Notes under the pieces: model-generated | Databases searched by the model: none | Told to the model about the DNA's origin: nothing | What the model saw: the letters and a program-made list of their open reading frames with translations, nothing else | Made by a program: the position numbers and the translations under genes | Part shown: in pieces, positions 23,652-33,340 of the stretch | Layout of the letters: each line of letters starts with the position of its first letter | Position numbering within the stretch: the first letter of the stretch is position 1 | NCBI GenBank assembly: GCA_019894955.1 | Contig: JAGXNQ010000004.1 | Coordinates: 11,966-48,138, forward strand | Reading direction: 5' to 3' | DNA: 36,173 nucleotides | Source: Promethearchaeota archaeon | GTDB taxonomy: Archaea; Asgardarchaeota; Lokiarchaeia; Sigyniarchaeales; SOKP01

Positions 23652-24701
23652 ATGGGAATCAAGATAAATGAATTAGTAAAAGATGTACGGAAAACTATCT
23701 CTTTTGAAAATCTATTAAATAAAAAAATAAGTATTGATGCATTTAACTCTATCTACCAATTTTTAGCTATTATTCGTCAAAGAGATGGCACTTCACTTAT
23801 GGATTTAGAAGGAAATGTGACTTCTCATTTATCAGGATTATTCTATCGAAATATTAAGTTCTTAGAATATAATATTAAACCCATTTATGTATTTGATGGA
23901 AAGCCTCCTGAATTGAAACTCAATACTATCAATGAAAGGCGAAAAATTAAAGCAGCTGCTAAAGAAAAAATGATTGAAGCACAAGAGAGCGAAGATTTTA
24001 AAGAAGCAAGGAAATTTGCTCAATTAACATCCAAATTGGATAGTAATATGATTGAAGAAAGTAAATTGTTGCTGAAACACATGGGAATCCCCGTAGTTGA
24101 CGCTCCTTCAGAAGGGGAAGCACAATCTGCTTATTTAGTAAATAGAGGAGATGCTTGGGCAAGTGCATCTCAAGATTATGATACTTTACTATTTGGAAGT
24201 GAACGATTTCTACGAAATTTTAGTGTAAACCGCAGTAAAAAGGTACGTGATACGACTATTTCCTTAGATATCGAATATATCTCTCTCTCTAAATTTTTGG
24301 ATAATTTAGGAATTACACGTGAACAACTTATAGATATGGGAATCTTAATCGGAACAGATTTTTTCCCAGGAATTAAAGGAATAGGTCAACATAAAGCATT
24401 TGATTTGATAAAAAAACATGAATCTTTGGAAAATATGCTCAAGAATAACGTGCAAGTATCTGGAAAGCAATTAAATATCGATATAGAATTAGTCAACCGT
24501 GTTAAAGAGATATTTTTGAGACCAAAAATTAATCCTGATTATCCAAAAATTACATGGAGAAAAGTAGATTATGATAAATTAGAGGAACTTTTGGTAGAAA
24601 AACATAATTTTTCTAAAAACAGAGTTGTTAGTGCTATTAAAAAATTAAGGGATTTAGATTCAGATAAAAAACAAATATCTTTGGATAGTTTTTTCAAATA
24701 A
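23652..24701 (+). CDS. fen: Flap endonuclease FEN1
   Basis: FEN1 removes 5' flaps during Okazaki-fragment processing and base excision repair. Catalytic acids are visible in ISIDAFN, VFDGKPPELK, APSEGEAQSAY, ASQDYDTLLFG and GTDFFPGIKGIG (helix-two-turn-helix). The C-terminal QISLDSFF is a canonical PIP box (QxxLxxFF), the docking site for the sliding clamp. The length of 349 residues is normal. The start at 23652 gives MGIKINELV, equivalent to the invariant MG start, whose Gly-2 becomes the N-terminal active-site residue after Met removal. A nearby ATG at 23644 is out of frame. Confidence 0.96.
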   Translation: MGIKINELVKDVRKTISFENLLNKKISIDAFNSIYQFLAIIRQRDGTSLMDLEGNVTSHLSGLFYRNIKFLEYNIKPIYVFDGKPPELKLNTINERRKIKAAAKEKMIEAQESEDFKEARKFAQLTSKLDSNMIEESKLLLKHMGIPVVDAPSEGEAQSAYLVNRGDAWASASQDYDTLLFGSERFLRNFSVNRSKKVRDTTISLDIEYISLSKFLDNLGITREQLIDMGILIGTDFFPGIKGIGQHKAFDLIKKHESLENMLKNNVQVSGKQLNIDIELVNRVKEIFLRPKINPDYPKITWRKVDYDKLEELLVEKHNFSKNRVVSAIKKLRDLDSDKKQISLDSFFK

Positions 24702-24779
24702 AAAAGTATGATAAAATAGAAAAATTTTTACAAATTCATTGATTATTAAAATAAACTATTAAAAAAGAATTGATCGAAG

Positions 24780-27011
24780 ATGTCAGCAAAAGACAATCAA
24801 AATGGGAAAGATGAAAAAACATTACAAAATTTAACTTTAAGAGTTCAAAAAGCAAAAAAGAGAGATATTGGGAGGAATATCATTAGAATTGATACCCTTA
24901 CCATGGAGAAATTACTGATTAAAACTGGTGATGTTATTTCATTATATGGAAAAAAAGAAAGTGCTGGAATCGCATGGCCTAGTTATCCTCAAGATAGTGG
25001 TTTAGGAATAATTAGAATCGATTCCAGATTACGGAAAAATACAGATACGAGTATTGATGATACCATTGAAATTCGGAAGGTCAAAGCAGTGCCAGCTCAA
25101 AATATTGTATTAGCACCCTACAATGTAAAAATTAGAACAAATCCCCGTTTTGAAAATTTCGTAAAGAGGCGCTTAAATAATTATCCCATAACTATTGATG
25201 ATTTCATATATATTTCTATAGGAATTAGTAGAGAAATTGCTTTTAAGGTCATAAGCATGAGACCGAATGGTGTGTGTTTGATTAAACCCGAAACGCAACT
25301 TCATATCAGTGAAGTTGTTACAGAAGATGAAGAACGAGGATCTGAATATCTTACTTATGAAGATGTGGGTGGTTTAGATAGAGAAATTGAACGAGTGAGA
25401 GAGATGGTTGAACTACCTCTTAGACATCCTTCTTTATTTAAAAGATTAGGTATTGATCCTCCAAAAGGAGTTTTATTAAGAGGTCCTCCGGGTTGTGGTA
25501 AAACTTTATTAGCTAGAGCTGTTGCGAATGAAAGTGAGGCTCATTTTATATCTATTAATGGTCCTGAAATAATGAGTAAATTTTATGGTGAATCGGAAAA
25601 AAAATTACGTAAGCTTTTTGAAGAAGCTGAAGACAAAAGTCCTTCGATTATATTTATTGATGAAATTGATGCAATTGCTCCTAAAAGAGAAACAGTAACA
25701 GGAGAAGTTGAACGTAGAGTTGTTGCTCAGTTGCTTGCATTAATGGACGGTCTTCATGGTAGAGGAAAAGTTATTGTAATTGGAGCTACAAATAGACCCA
25801 ATAGCTTAGATTCTGCTCTCAGGCGACCAGGAAGATTTGATCGTGAGATTGAAATAAAAGTACCAAATGAAAAGGGGAGACGGGAAATTTTTATGATACA
25901 CACAAGAAATATGCCCTTAGAAAAGAAGATTCAACTGAAAGAATTTGCTAATATCACTCATGGTTTTGTAGGAGCAGACATTTCAGCTGTTTGCAGAGAA
26001 GCAGCCATGTCATCAATGAGACGATATTTACCTCAAATAAATTTGGAGTCTGAAACTATAGATCCCGAATTATTAGAACAAATAAGTGTTACGCAGGAAG
26101 ATTTTGAAAATGCGATGAAAGAGGTTTTACCATCAGGGATCCGAGAGGTTTATGTAGAAATTCCAAATGTAAGTTGGGATCAAATTGGGGGATTAGAAGA
26201 TTTAAAACAAAAGTTGATAGAGTCAGTAGATTGGCCTTTATCTCACCCTAATATATTCGTTAAAATGGGAATTAGTCCTCCAAAGGGAATATTGCTTTAT
26301 GGTCCACCTGGATGTGGAAAGACGCTTCTCGCAAGAGCAGTTGCTAATGAAAGTAAAGCTAATTTCATTTCTGTCAAGGGTCCAGAACTTTTATCAAAAT
26401 TCGTGGGAGAAAGTGAAAAAGCAATTCGAGAAGTCTTTCGAATGGCAAAATTAGCAGCACCCTGTATTATTTTTTTTGATGAATTTGACGCCATCGCACC
26501 AAGCAGGGGTAGGTACACTTCAGATTCGGGAGTATCAGAAAAAGTATTATCTCAATTCCTGACTGAATTAGATGGTTTAGAAATTAAAAAAGATATTTTA
26601 GTGATTGCTGCTACAAATCGTCCAGATATTTTAGATCCTGCCTTAATTAGACCTGGAAGGATAGATCGAATCTTATTGGTTCCTCCTCCAGATGAAGCAG
26701 GGATTGAGGCAATTTTAAAGATATTTACAGAAAAAATGCCTCTTGCAAGTGACGTAACTATTAAAAAGTTAAAAGAAAAACTTAAGGGATTTTCTGGAGC
26801 TGATATAGAAACTTTGTGTCGAGAAGCTGCAATGACTGCACTAAGGGAAAATATGCGGGCTAAAAAAGTAACTTTAGAACATTTTAAGAAGGCTAGAAAT
26901 ATAACTAACCCAAGTATCTCAGCAGAAATGATCAAGTGGTACACTCAATTTGGAGAAAAACTCAAAAGTCGAATTATTGAGCAATCAAAAGAAGATAGAT
27001 TGTTTGTATAA
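24780..27011 (+). CDS. cdc48: Cdc48/VAT-type AAA+ ATPase
   Basis: This is a hexameric unfoldase/segregase that extracts or unfolds proteins, often before proteasomal degradation. It has the full archaeal architecture in 743 residues. The N domain (about 18-190) has [22 protein letters not shown]-1 has Walker [18 protein letters not shown] near 235 and Walker [18 protein letters not shown]-2 has Walker A near 507 and Walker [15 protein letters not shown]. Arginine-finger segments are [11 protein letters not shown] and [10 protein letters not shown]. The AAA-2 Walker B has Phe before the acidic pair, which is unlikely to abolish activity. The C-terminus (KEDRLFV) shows no clear HbYX proteasome-docking motif. 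It is transcribed in line after fen1. Confidence 0.96.
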   Translation: MSAKDNQNGKDEKTLQNLTLRVQKAKKRDIGRNIIRIDTLTMEKLLIKTGDVISLYGKKESAGIAWPSYPQDSGLGIIRIDSRLRKNTDTSIDDTIEIRKVKAVPAQNIVLAPYNVKIRTNPRFENFVKRRLNNYPITIDDFIYISIGISREIAFKVISMRPNGVCLIKPETQLHISEVVTEDEERGSEYLTYEDVGGLDREIERVREMVELPLRHPSLFKRLGIDPPKGVLLRGPPGCGKTLLARAVANESEAHFISINGPEIMSKFYGESEKKLRKLFEEAEDKSPSIIFIDEIDAIAPKRETVTGEVERRVVAQLLALMDGLHGRGKVIVIGATNRPNSLDSALRRPGRFDREIEIKVPNEKGRREIFMIHTRNMPLEKKIQLKEFANITHGFVGADISAVCREAAMSSMRRYLPQINLESETIDPELLEQISVTQEDFENAMKEVLPSGIREVYVEIPNVSWDQIGGLEDLKQKLIESVDWPLSHPNIFVKMGISPPKGILLYGPPGCGKTLLARAVANESKANFISVKGPELLSKFVGESEKAIREVFRMAKLAAPCIIFFDEFDAIAPSRGRYTSDSGVSEKVLSQFLTELDGLEIKKDILVIAATNRPDILDPALIRPGRIDRILLVPPPDEAGIEAILKIFTEKMPLASDVTIKKLKEKLKGFSGADIETLCREAAMTALRENMRAKKVTLEHFKKARNITNPSISAEMIKWYTQFGEKLKSRIIEQSKEDRLFV

Positions 27012-27078
27012 TATTCACAAACTTAATTTAAAATCCAATACTTATTTACATACTTATTTACATTCTATTTCTATTTAA

Positions 27079-27369
27079 AATAAAAGGTGTTATGATATCG
27101 AATCAAATCGCTGGAATCAAAAGCCCATCGTCAACTCTATTATTGAGATCTTGATAGAAAATAGGGGTGAAATCCTTGATAAACGGTTGGAAGAACTTTT
27201 AAAAAAGGAGTTCCCTTATGTCAACAGTCTGCAACTTGAAGAATTATTCATGAAACTCGAAAGTAGAAATATAATTAATCTATTTAGAGTCTCAAAGAAC
27301 AAAAATATGATTGTTCTTAATAAGAGGAATCAAGAGATTAGAGAAGAAGTGATGGAAAAGTTAAAATAA
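27079..27369 (+). CDS. Small winged-helix-like protein, start uncertain
   Basis: The ORF track starts at TTG 27151 (72 residues), but the frame is open back to 27079. The sequence before the TTG, KPIVNSIIEIL, continues the first helix. The pattern PIVNSIIEIL..LEELLKKEFPYV..LQLEELFMKLESRNIINLFRV..NMIVL resembles a winged helix (three helices and a wing). No ATG, GTG or TTG exists in frame between 27079 and 27151. An ATG at 27092 with a GGTG four bases before it lies in another frame and would need one shift near the AAAA at 27117-27122 to join. A non-standard start, or a sequence error or frameshift, is possible. It overlaps the convergent HerA gene by 9 bases. Function unknown. Confidence 0.5.
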   Translation, partial: NKRCYDIESNRWNQKPIVNSIIEILIENRGEILDKRLEELLKKEFPYVNSLQLEELFMKLESRNIINLFRVSKNKNMIVLNKRNQEIREEVMEKLK

Positions 27370-28887
27370 TTGTTTGTCGTTCCACTTTAAGCATACTTGA
27401 GATAATGTAAAGTCTTCAACTTTGGATTTATATTTTCTAGGTCTAATTTCAATAAAGATTGGATAATTTATTGCATTGCCCATTAGTAAAGTTTCACCTA
27501 CGCCCAGGCTTGAAATCATATCTGCATACTCCTTAGTTATGGCTTCAGAACTATCCATAAGGTGCTTTAAATCATAAGGATTTTTAATGTTTAAAACCAT
27601 TTTTGAATTCATTTGAGAAAGGGCTGTACTACTTAATTTTTTAGGTCTTTGACTAATTAAACATAAACAAGCCATAAACTTTCTACCTTCTCGGGCTATA
27701 GTTTCAATTATCGATTTTGAAATAGCTTTAGATTGGGCTGCTTCAGGACAAAATTGATGAGCTTCTTCAATTATGATAAGAAAAGGAGGCAATTCATCCA
27801 ACCGGCGCATATGAAAGAGGCGATTGCATAAATAATCTACCAATATTTGCTTTTTTCGGATAGAAATCTCATTTTGAAAATTAAAAATTGTCAATTCTCC
27901 TGGTTTAATGGAGTTTTTTAATATAGGATTTTCTTGCGTTCCGAATACATTTAATCTTTCTAAGTCTGTTAACCAGCCGATTAATGCTTGACGAGTACTT
28001 TTATTCCCATCAGTCTCTTCATCAATAAGAGTAATGATATCACTTAAAGAATAATTATTTTTTTTCGATTTATCTTGCTTTAATTTTTTTATATACTTAT
28101 TGAGTTCTCTAACTTGAACGCTAGTTATTTGGGCTTGGTATTTTCGAAAGCTATAAGCATTCATCTGGGGGACAGAAATCTGGAGATAGAGCCCATCGAA
28201 TAATTTAATCTTATCTTGAAGTTCTGGAATTGATTTGAGATATGTATATTCTCCATGCACGTCTATTAAAACTATAGCTGGAGTACCTATTGAATTTGGA
28301 CGCGCGAGTAATTCTTCTAAGATAATTGAAGTCAGATAACTTTTTCCTCCTCCGGAAATTGAGAGAATTGAAAGATGTTTATTGAGTAACCTATTAATAT
28401 TGATTTTTGCTTCAATATTAGCAATTTTTAAATTTCCAATGTTTAAACCATCTTCGTAATCAAGTCCTATGAATTTTTTAAGGATATTAGTTTCAACCAA
28501 GAAGACTTTCTTTCCAGGACTTGCGGGATAAGTCATTCTTTTTATTGATTTAATCTTATCCTTATCTTCATCATTAAATTTTATAATTCCTAAATTTTTC
28601 ACTATAGCGATAGCGTATTCAAATTCATCACTTGGAAACAATCCTTTAATTATATTTGGATTACTACTGCTATTATATGCTTTAATCGTGAGTGCATCTG
28701 AGAAATATTCATTTGAGAGAATGATTTTCTCAACCATTCCAATTAAAAATCCTTCAATTGTGTCGGTACATACGAATTGTCCTTTTTTAACCATGATATC
28801 ATTAGTTAATTTATCAATAACAAATGAAAATTGATGTACATCTGGTAATTGAAGGAAATTAAATACTGTACCCACTTTATCGCTCAT
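27361..28887 (-). CDS. HerA-like ATPase (DUF87/FtsK-HerA superfamily)
   Basis: This is a hexameric DNA translocase/helicase-type ATPase of 508 residues. A HAS-barrel-like N-terminus (about 1-160) precedes the motor. Walker A is LSISGGGKSYLTS, unusual in having S-I-S before the Gly run. Walker B is VLIDVHGEYTYL. Further conserved segments are PPFLIIIEEAHQFCPE and ETIAREGRKFMACLCLISQRP, followed by QMNSKMVLNIKNPYD. Classical HerA works with the nuclease NurA, Mre11 and Rad50 in end resection, but none of these is in the window. It could be HerA proper or a paralogue that pairs with other nucleases. The start at 28887 is supported by MSDKVGTVFNF, resembling archaeal HerA. Confidence 0.85.
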   Translation of the reverse strand: MSDKVGTVFNFLQLPDVHQFSFVIDKLTNDIMVKKGQFVCTDTIEGFLIGMVEKIILSNEYFSDALTIKAYNSSSNPNIIKGLFPSDEFEYAIAIVKNLGIIKFNDEDKDKIKSIKRMTYPASPGKKVFLVETNILKKFIGLDYEDGLNIGNLKIANIEAKININRLLNKHLSILSISGGGKSYLTSIILEELLARPNSIGTPAIVLIDVHGEYTYLKSIPELQDKIKLFDGLYLQISVPQMNAYSFRKYQAQITSVQVRELNKYIKKLKQDKSKKNNYSLSDIITLIDEETDGNKSTRQALIGWLTDLERLNVFGTQENPILKNSIKPGELTIFNFQNEISIRKKQILVDYLCNRLFHMRRLDELPPFLIIIEEAHQFCPEAAQSKAISKSIIETIAREGRKFMACLCLISQRPKKLSSTALSQMNSKMVLNIKNPYDLKHLMDSSEAITKEYADMISSLGVGETLLMGNAINYPIFIEIRPRKYKSKVEDFTLSQVCLKWNDKQLF

Positions 28888-28946
28888 TGAGTTAAAAGGA
28901 AATGTTTAAAATAAAAATGAAATAACTGCATTAATTTTCTAATTTT

Positions 28947-28968
28947 AAAAAAAAAGGTTAGAAAAAAA
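28947..28968 (-). terminator. Tandem oligo-T terminator after the 4-TM protein gene
   Basis: On the minus strand, two T runs (seven and nine T, separated by CTAACC) follow within a few bases of the stop codon at 28971. Oligo-T stretches are the usual archaeal intrinsic terminators. Confidence 0.55.
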
Positions 28969-28970
28969 GA

Positions 28971-29567
28971 TTATTCTTTTTCTAAAATACCTACGATTTT
29001 CATTATTGCGTAATTTCCATTTTTCCAGAAAAATATCAAGAATAATGTCAATCCTACTAATGCTAAGAATGATAAGCTTCCAAATAAAACCCAATTACCT
29101 GCAGAAAATTCGCTAAACAAACCTGCCATTGGTGAAGAACCTGATCCTAACGCAATATCCTGTACGATAGCAAATATTATACCCACTATAATTGCCATAA
29201 TACTAATTAATAGTCCGCCAGCGGCAATTTTAACATCAATTCGATTTCGGTACCGTTCTTCAAGTGCTCTTTCTCTAAAAAGGAATCTTAATACTCCTTT
29301 AGCACCTTTTTTAAACAAACCAAAGAAAAATATCAAAAGTAAAAATAATGCGGCTAAGAATCCGGCTACAATTGCTATCTGATATCCCAGATTTAGTGCT
29401 AGAAATAAAACAAATTTCCCTAAAGGCATTACAAAATCAAAAATAGACCATACCAGCCCAATAACGATTCCAATGCATGAGATCACCATGAAGATGTAAA
29501 ACAATTCACCTACAGCTTTTTGGTTAGAACTATAATCTATTTCTTTAAGAGTTTCCATAAATTTCAC
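28971..29567 (-). CDS. Four-transmembrane protein of unknown function
   Basis: This 198-residue protein has four long hydrophobic segments at about 20-45, 50-80, 110-138 and 155-180. A basic loop (FKKGAKGVLRFLFRERALEERYRNR) lies between the second and third and is presumably cytoplasmic. The N-terminus ETLKEIDYSSNQKAVGE is polar. I recognise no family motif. It is flanked by HerA downstream and glycerol kinase upstream on the same strand, with about 100 bases to the latter. Strong T-run termination after its stop suggests that its mRNA ends before HerA. Confidence 0.65.
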   Translation of the reverse strand: MKFMETLKEIDYSSNQKAVGELFYIFMVISCIGIVIGLVWSIFDFVMPLGKFVLFLALNLGYQIAIVAGFLAALFLLLIFFFGLFKKGAKGVLRFLFRERALEERYRNRIDVKIAAGGLLISIMAIIVGIIFAIVQDIALGSGSSPMAGLFSEFSAGNWVLFGSLSFLALVGLTLFLIFFWKNGNYAIMKIVGILEKE

Positions 29568-29672
29568 TTGATCCGTTATGATATAGAATGAGTAACAATT
29601 TAACTATATAAAATTGTTCATTAACGCCAGAATCAAGTAATTAGAGAAAAGAAATAAATAATGATTTGGATC

Positions 29673-31199
29673 TTAAATTTGAAATATATCATTAAAGTTC
29701 TTATAAACCTCATTTTCACTCAGAATTGAATACAATCTATTTGAAAATCGGAATATTTTATCATAAATCTCAGAGTGATTTTCATTTGGAGACCATCGTT
29801 TATCAACTTTACAAATATTTTCTGCAGCTTTAGATATATTTGGAAATAACCCTGCTCCATATGCGGCTAATATTGCTGCTCCTAAAGATGTAGCTTCTTC
29901 ATTAACATTTCTCACACAAGATATTCCTAATGTATCAGCATATATTTGATTCCATAAATCAGAACGAGAACCTCCTCCAGTAATTTTTAATTCTTTCGGA
30001 TCAATTCCTAGAGATTTAAAAATAAGGATATTCTTTTTTACTTCATAAGCTACTCCTTCTAAAACTGCTCTATAAATATCTTTTCTTTGATGGCCTAATG
30101 ATAAACCAAATAAAATTCCCTTTGCATAAGGATTCCAATGAGGTGCTCCTGCTCCTACTAAATGGGGTATAAAAAGCAGACCATTAGACCCTATGGGTGA
30201 TTTTTCAGCTTCCGATGTCATTATTTCATAAGGATCTTGGCCCAATTCTTCAGCTTTTTGACATTCATCAACAGCAATTTGATCTCTAAACCATCTTAAT
30301 ACAGCTCCTGAAGTAAAAATACTAGCCTCTTGAACCCATTTTCCTGGTACAGCATGACAACTACATAAGACTCTTCTCTCAGGATCAAATTTAGGTTCTT
30401 CTAAGAAGGCGAGGATGAAACTACCCGTCCCAGTTGTGCATTTAATCTCCCCTGGTGATACAACGCCCACTCCTAATGCTGCTGATTGTTGATCTCCCGC
30501 TCCTGTGATAACTAATGTTTTCATATCAAAATCAGTTTCATTAGATACAATCTCTCCAATGTTAACTCCACTTTCCATTGGCTCTGGCATTTTATCAAGA
30601 TCAATATCCAATTCAGAAGCTATGTCTTCAGAATATTTTAATTTATTTATATCGAAAAGCATCGTGCGTGAAGCATTCGAATGATCAGTTACAAACTGGC
30701 CAGTGAGTTTATGTATTATGAAATCGGAAACAAGTAGAAATTTGTGAGTCTGATTATAGATTTCAGGTTTATTATTTTTAAACCAGAGTATTTTAGTTGC
30801 AGAAAAGTATGGATCTATGGTTAAACCCGTTGTTTTATATATTTTATCGGCACCAATTTTTCTCTTAATAAATTCGACTTGTTCCGTTGTTCTTCTATCT
30901 TGCCAAACTAGGGCATTATATAAAGGATTTCCTTCTTTATCAACAGGAACAATAGTTTCTCTTTGATTGGTGACTGATAGACTAACTATTTCTGTTTTAT
31001 CTATACCACTCTTCTTAATGGCGCTCTCAATGGTTCTCTTAATTGATTCCCACCAAACATTTGCATCTTGCTCTACATGTGAAGGAGAGGGGTATATGCT
31101 TTCCCATTCTTGATAGGCACTTGATAGTATATTTCCAGATAAATCAAAAATATACGTTCTACAACCAGTTGTTCCTAAATCCAAAGATGATATATACAT
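29673..31199 (-). CDS. glpK: Glycerol kinase-like FGGY kinase
   Basis: This is an FGGY kinase of 508 residues, close to glycerol kinase. The glycerol-contacting residues of E. coli GlpK have counterparts: Arg-Glu in TNQRETIVPVD, Trp in ALVWQDRRT, Tyr in IDPYFSATKI and catalytic Asp in GAGDQQSAALG. The nucleotide motifs are SLDLGTTGCRTYIF, CTTGTGSFIL and ITGGGSRSDLWNQIYAD. Some segments (SHVEQDANVWW) are more xylulokinase-like, so another polyol is possible. The likely reaction is glycerol plus ATP to glycerol 3-phosphate. It has a GGAGGT Shine-Dalgarno site six bases before the ATG. It is in the same orientation as the upstream zinc-ribbon gene but 117 bases away, with its own TATA-like region. 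Confidence 0.78.
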   Translation of the reverse strand: MYISSLDLGTTGCRTYIFDLSGNILSSAYQEWESIYPSPSHVEQDANVWWESIKRTIESAIKKSGIDKTEIVSLSVTNQRETIVPVDKEGNPLYNALVWQDRRTTEQVEFIKRKIGADKIYKTTGLTIDPYFSATKILWFKNNKPEIYNQTHKFLLVSDFIIHKLTGQFVTDHSNASRTMLFDINKLKYSEDIASELDIDLDKMPEPMESGVNIGEIVSNETDFDMKTLVITGAGDQQSAALGVGVVSPGEIKCTTGTGSFILAFLEEPKFDPERRVLCSCHAVPGKWVQEASIFTSGAVLRWFRDQIAVDECQKAEELGQDPYEIMTSEAEKSPIGSNGLLFIPHLVGAGAPHWNPYAKGILFGLSLGHQRKDIYRAVLEGVAYEVKKNILIFKSLGIDPKELKITGGGSRSDLWNQIYADTLGISCVRNVNEEATSLGAAILAAYGAGLFPNISKAAENICKVDKRWSPNENHSEIYDKIFRFSNRLYSILSENEVYKNFNDIFQI

Positions 31200-31205
31200 C
31201 TTTTT

Positions 31206-31211
31206 ACCTCC
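31206..31211 (-). promoter_or_regulatory. Shine-Dalgarno site of the glycerol kinase gene
   Basis: On the minus strand GGAGGT precedes AAAAAG and the ATG. This is the strongest consensus ribosome binding site in the window and confirms the start. Confidence 0.65.
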
Positions 31212-31316
31212 TATATTCTTACTTATTTATATTTCTATCTAATTAGAATACAAATAAAAAGGTTGTTCTTAGAAAATTTATATTAATGTTTTTTGTAATT
31301 AAAGAAATATATCATC

Positions 31317-32003
31317 CTATTTCTTTCTTTCATAGCTACATTGAGGACACATTAACTTCTGATAACCTTTAACATGATCCTTTTTCTCGATTAGCATTCC
31401 TTTACAAACAGGACACATGGGGTTACGTGGAAAAAACCATTGTCCTTGGATGTTTGGTATATTTTTTAGGTTATTTACAAATTTTATCTTATCAAGATCG
31501 TTTTTATTAGCTTGTATAAGTTGTTGCTGTTCTTCAGCTAATGATATACCTCCGGGAGTTAGTCCTAACAAGAATTTTATTTTTTCTGGATTATTCAATA
31601 CCGATAAGATCCTAAGAATTGCATCACTATTATATTCCGAAAATAACTTCCCAAGCTCTGGAGGAGCCAATCCGACCATTACTCCTTGAGATTCTTCAGA
31701 ATCCTTTATTTTTTGGAATAAGAATTGATACATTCGATTATCCGTATCCATTGCCCAAATAATGTTCCAACTTTGAATATCATAATCTTCTTTATCCGGT
31801 CCGATAATTCTTTTAATGCAATCAAACCAAGAATAATGCACATTTTTTCGAATATTGTTTGATAGATCATCAAAAAATTTCGATTCAATCACGGGATATT
31901 TTTCAAATATGCTTTTGAGAGATAATAATCTAATTTCAGTCAGCTTCTTTGTTTTGAGTTTATCCCAAGGTGCATAAACAAAAACTGAAAAGAGTTCTTT
32001 CAT
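31317..32003 (-). CDS. Unknown protein with C-terminal zinc ribbon
   Basis: This 228-residue soluble protein has no recognised enzymatic domain. The N-terminal 190 residues are mainly helical, with LFSVFVYAPWDKLKTKKLTEIRLLS and a section rich in Leu/Gln (SLAEEQQQLIQANKNDLD) that could form a coiled coil. The last 40 residues hold two cysteine pairs, CPVCKGML and CPQCSY, spaced like a zinc ribbon. Such ribbons bind nucleic acid or proteins. It is divergent from the 383-residue gene, with about 120 bases between them. I would not guess a function. Confidence 0.65.
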   Translation of the reverse strand: MKELFSVFVYAPWDKLKTKKLTEIRLLSLKSIFEKYPVIESKFFDDLSNNIRKNVHYSWFDCIKRIIGPDKEDYDIQSWNIIWAMDTDNRMYQFLFQKIKDSEESQGVMVGLAPPELGKLFSEYNSDAILRILSVLNNPEKIKFLLGLTPGGISLAEEQQQLIQANKNDLDKIKFVNNLKNIPNIQGQWFFPRNPMCPVCKGMLIEKKDHVKGYQKLMCPQCSYERKK

Positions 32004-32089
32004 AATGAGAAAGAAATAGATATTCTATTTATACTATATGCTTGATCACTTCTATATATTATAGAAAGAAGATTTAAGTTTGATTTTTT

Positions 32090-32101
32090 CATATAATTTT
32101 A
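32090..32101 (+). promoter_or_regulatory. TATA-like promoter of the NTase-like gene
   Basis: CATATAATTTTA is centred about 31 bases before the ATG at 32126, compatible with a leaderless mRNA. Confidence 0.35.
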
Positions 32102-32125
32102 TTAGTTATATTCAGAGTATTTCTA

Positions 32126-33277
32126 ATGAATGGAATTTGGGATATAAAAGCTGATTCAAAAACTAATGGTGATAACCTTAGGGATGTCTCCCCCATTGTA
32201 GAAAAAACTTGGAAAGATGAAAACGAATTCAGTCATTATGTCTTTTCAAAAGTATCTTTTAATAATCCTTGGTACTCAATCCCAGATAATGATTATGATT
32301 TATTTGAAGATTTTATTAGGGGAGGTTCTCGAAGTTACCCCTCTGATGGTAGTATCCCCTGTGATATCGTTGCAAGGGAAGCTAGAAAAGTATTAAAAGA
32401 AATTGAATCATGTTCAAATGATCCTGATCACCATTACTGTGAAGAAGCGCGTAAAGCTTTAAAAAATGGGAAGCTTAACGTAATTAGGGGCACTTTAAAG
32501 TTGTATTTAGGGAAATACACGACCCGAGATTGGAGAAGGAAAAGATTTACTGACGATATTGATTTTTGGATGTTTCAAATGAGCCTTTTAGACTCCAAAT
32601 TAAAGGAATGTAGTTTCATAAAAAACAAAAAAACTGGTGAATGGGAAAAGAAAGTTGAATGGGAAAAACTAAACACGGAAGAAAAAAGAAATGAAATATT
32701 ATTTGCAGCAAACAACCTCAATCAATTACTTGACTTTGGAGCAGGTGCTTTTCTCGAAGGATCTGATCTAAAAGAAATTTTTGATAAAAAAATTAAAAGA
32801 GGTCACGATGTGGATCTAAGTGATATCATAAATGTAGTAATGGTAAATGGAGGAAAAGAAGGGATTCATGAAGAAGAATGGCTAAATGCTTGGAGTTCAT
32901 TCGAGGAAGCAATAAATACTAGGAATTCTAGAACAACTTCAAATTTAATCAGTTTATGTCGCTATTCTCTAGCAATTGCCGATCATCTCGTGGAAGTGAG
33001 TAATGTCTTAAAAAAATATAATATTTCCATTTTTGATAAATCTAAACATCCAGATGAGAAATTAAAGACATTATGTAAAATATCAGCTCATTGGGTTAAA
33101 TTTTTAGAAGATAACGGACCTGATGAAACTAGAAAGATGCTCCATAATTTTTACCATGGACAAGCAGAAGAAAAACCTATTCACTCAAAAAATTTGAGAG
33201 ATTTCGCATATAAAATAATGAAATTACTCAATTCAAAATATGAATACTTAAAAATTATATTTGAAATTGAAGATTAA
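32126..33277 (+). CDS. Unknown protein with a possible nucleotidyltransferase-like core
   Basis: This is a 383-residue soluble protein. Around residues 120-150 it reads RGTLKLYLGKYTTRDWRRKRFTDDIDF, split here by a basic insert. The order G-T-x-x-L-x-x-x-G ... R-x-T-D-D-I-D-F resembles the core of AbiEii/DUF1814-type nucleotidyltransferases (GGTALxLxxxxR-x-T-x-DIDF). Further on, KRGHDVDLSDIINVV could match their later R-x-x-D-x-x-D-I segment. The rest is helical. If correct it would transfer a nucleotide to an unknown acceptor, as in toxin-type enzymes, but no antitoxin gene is adjacent. The match is by eye and weak; a lineage-specific protein of another kind is quite possible. An MFS-type gene follows 63 bases later. 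Confidence 0.45.
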   Translation: MNGIWDIKADSKTNGDNLRDVSPIVEKTWKDENEFSHYVFSKVSFNNPWYSIPDNDYDLFEDFIRGGSRSYPSDGSIPCDIVAREARKVLKEIESCSNDPDHHYCEEARKALKNGKLNVIRGTLKLYLGKYTTRDWRRKRFTDDIDFWMFQMSLLDSKLKECSFIKNKKTGEWEKKVEWEKLNTEEKRNEILFAANNLNQLLDFGAGAFLEGSDLKEIFDKKIKRGHDVDLSDIINVVMVNGGKEGIHEEEWLNAWSSFEEAINTRNSRTTSNLISLCRYSLAIADHLVEVSNVLKKYNISIFDKSKHPDEKLKTLCKISAHWVKFLEDNGPDETRKMLHNFYHGQAEEKPIHSKNLRDFAYKIMKLLNSKYEYLKIIFEIED

Positions 33278-33340
33278 TATTATTCAGGATTTAATCTCTT
33301 TAACCTTCGTCTTTAAATACAAGGATTTAAAAGCAATATT

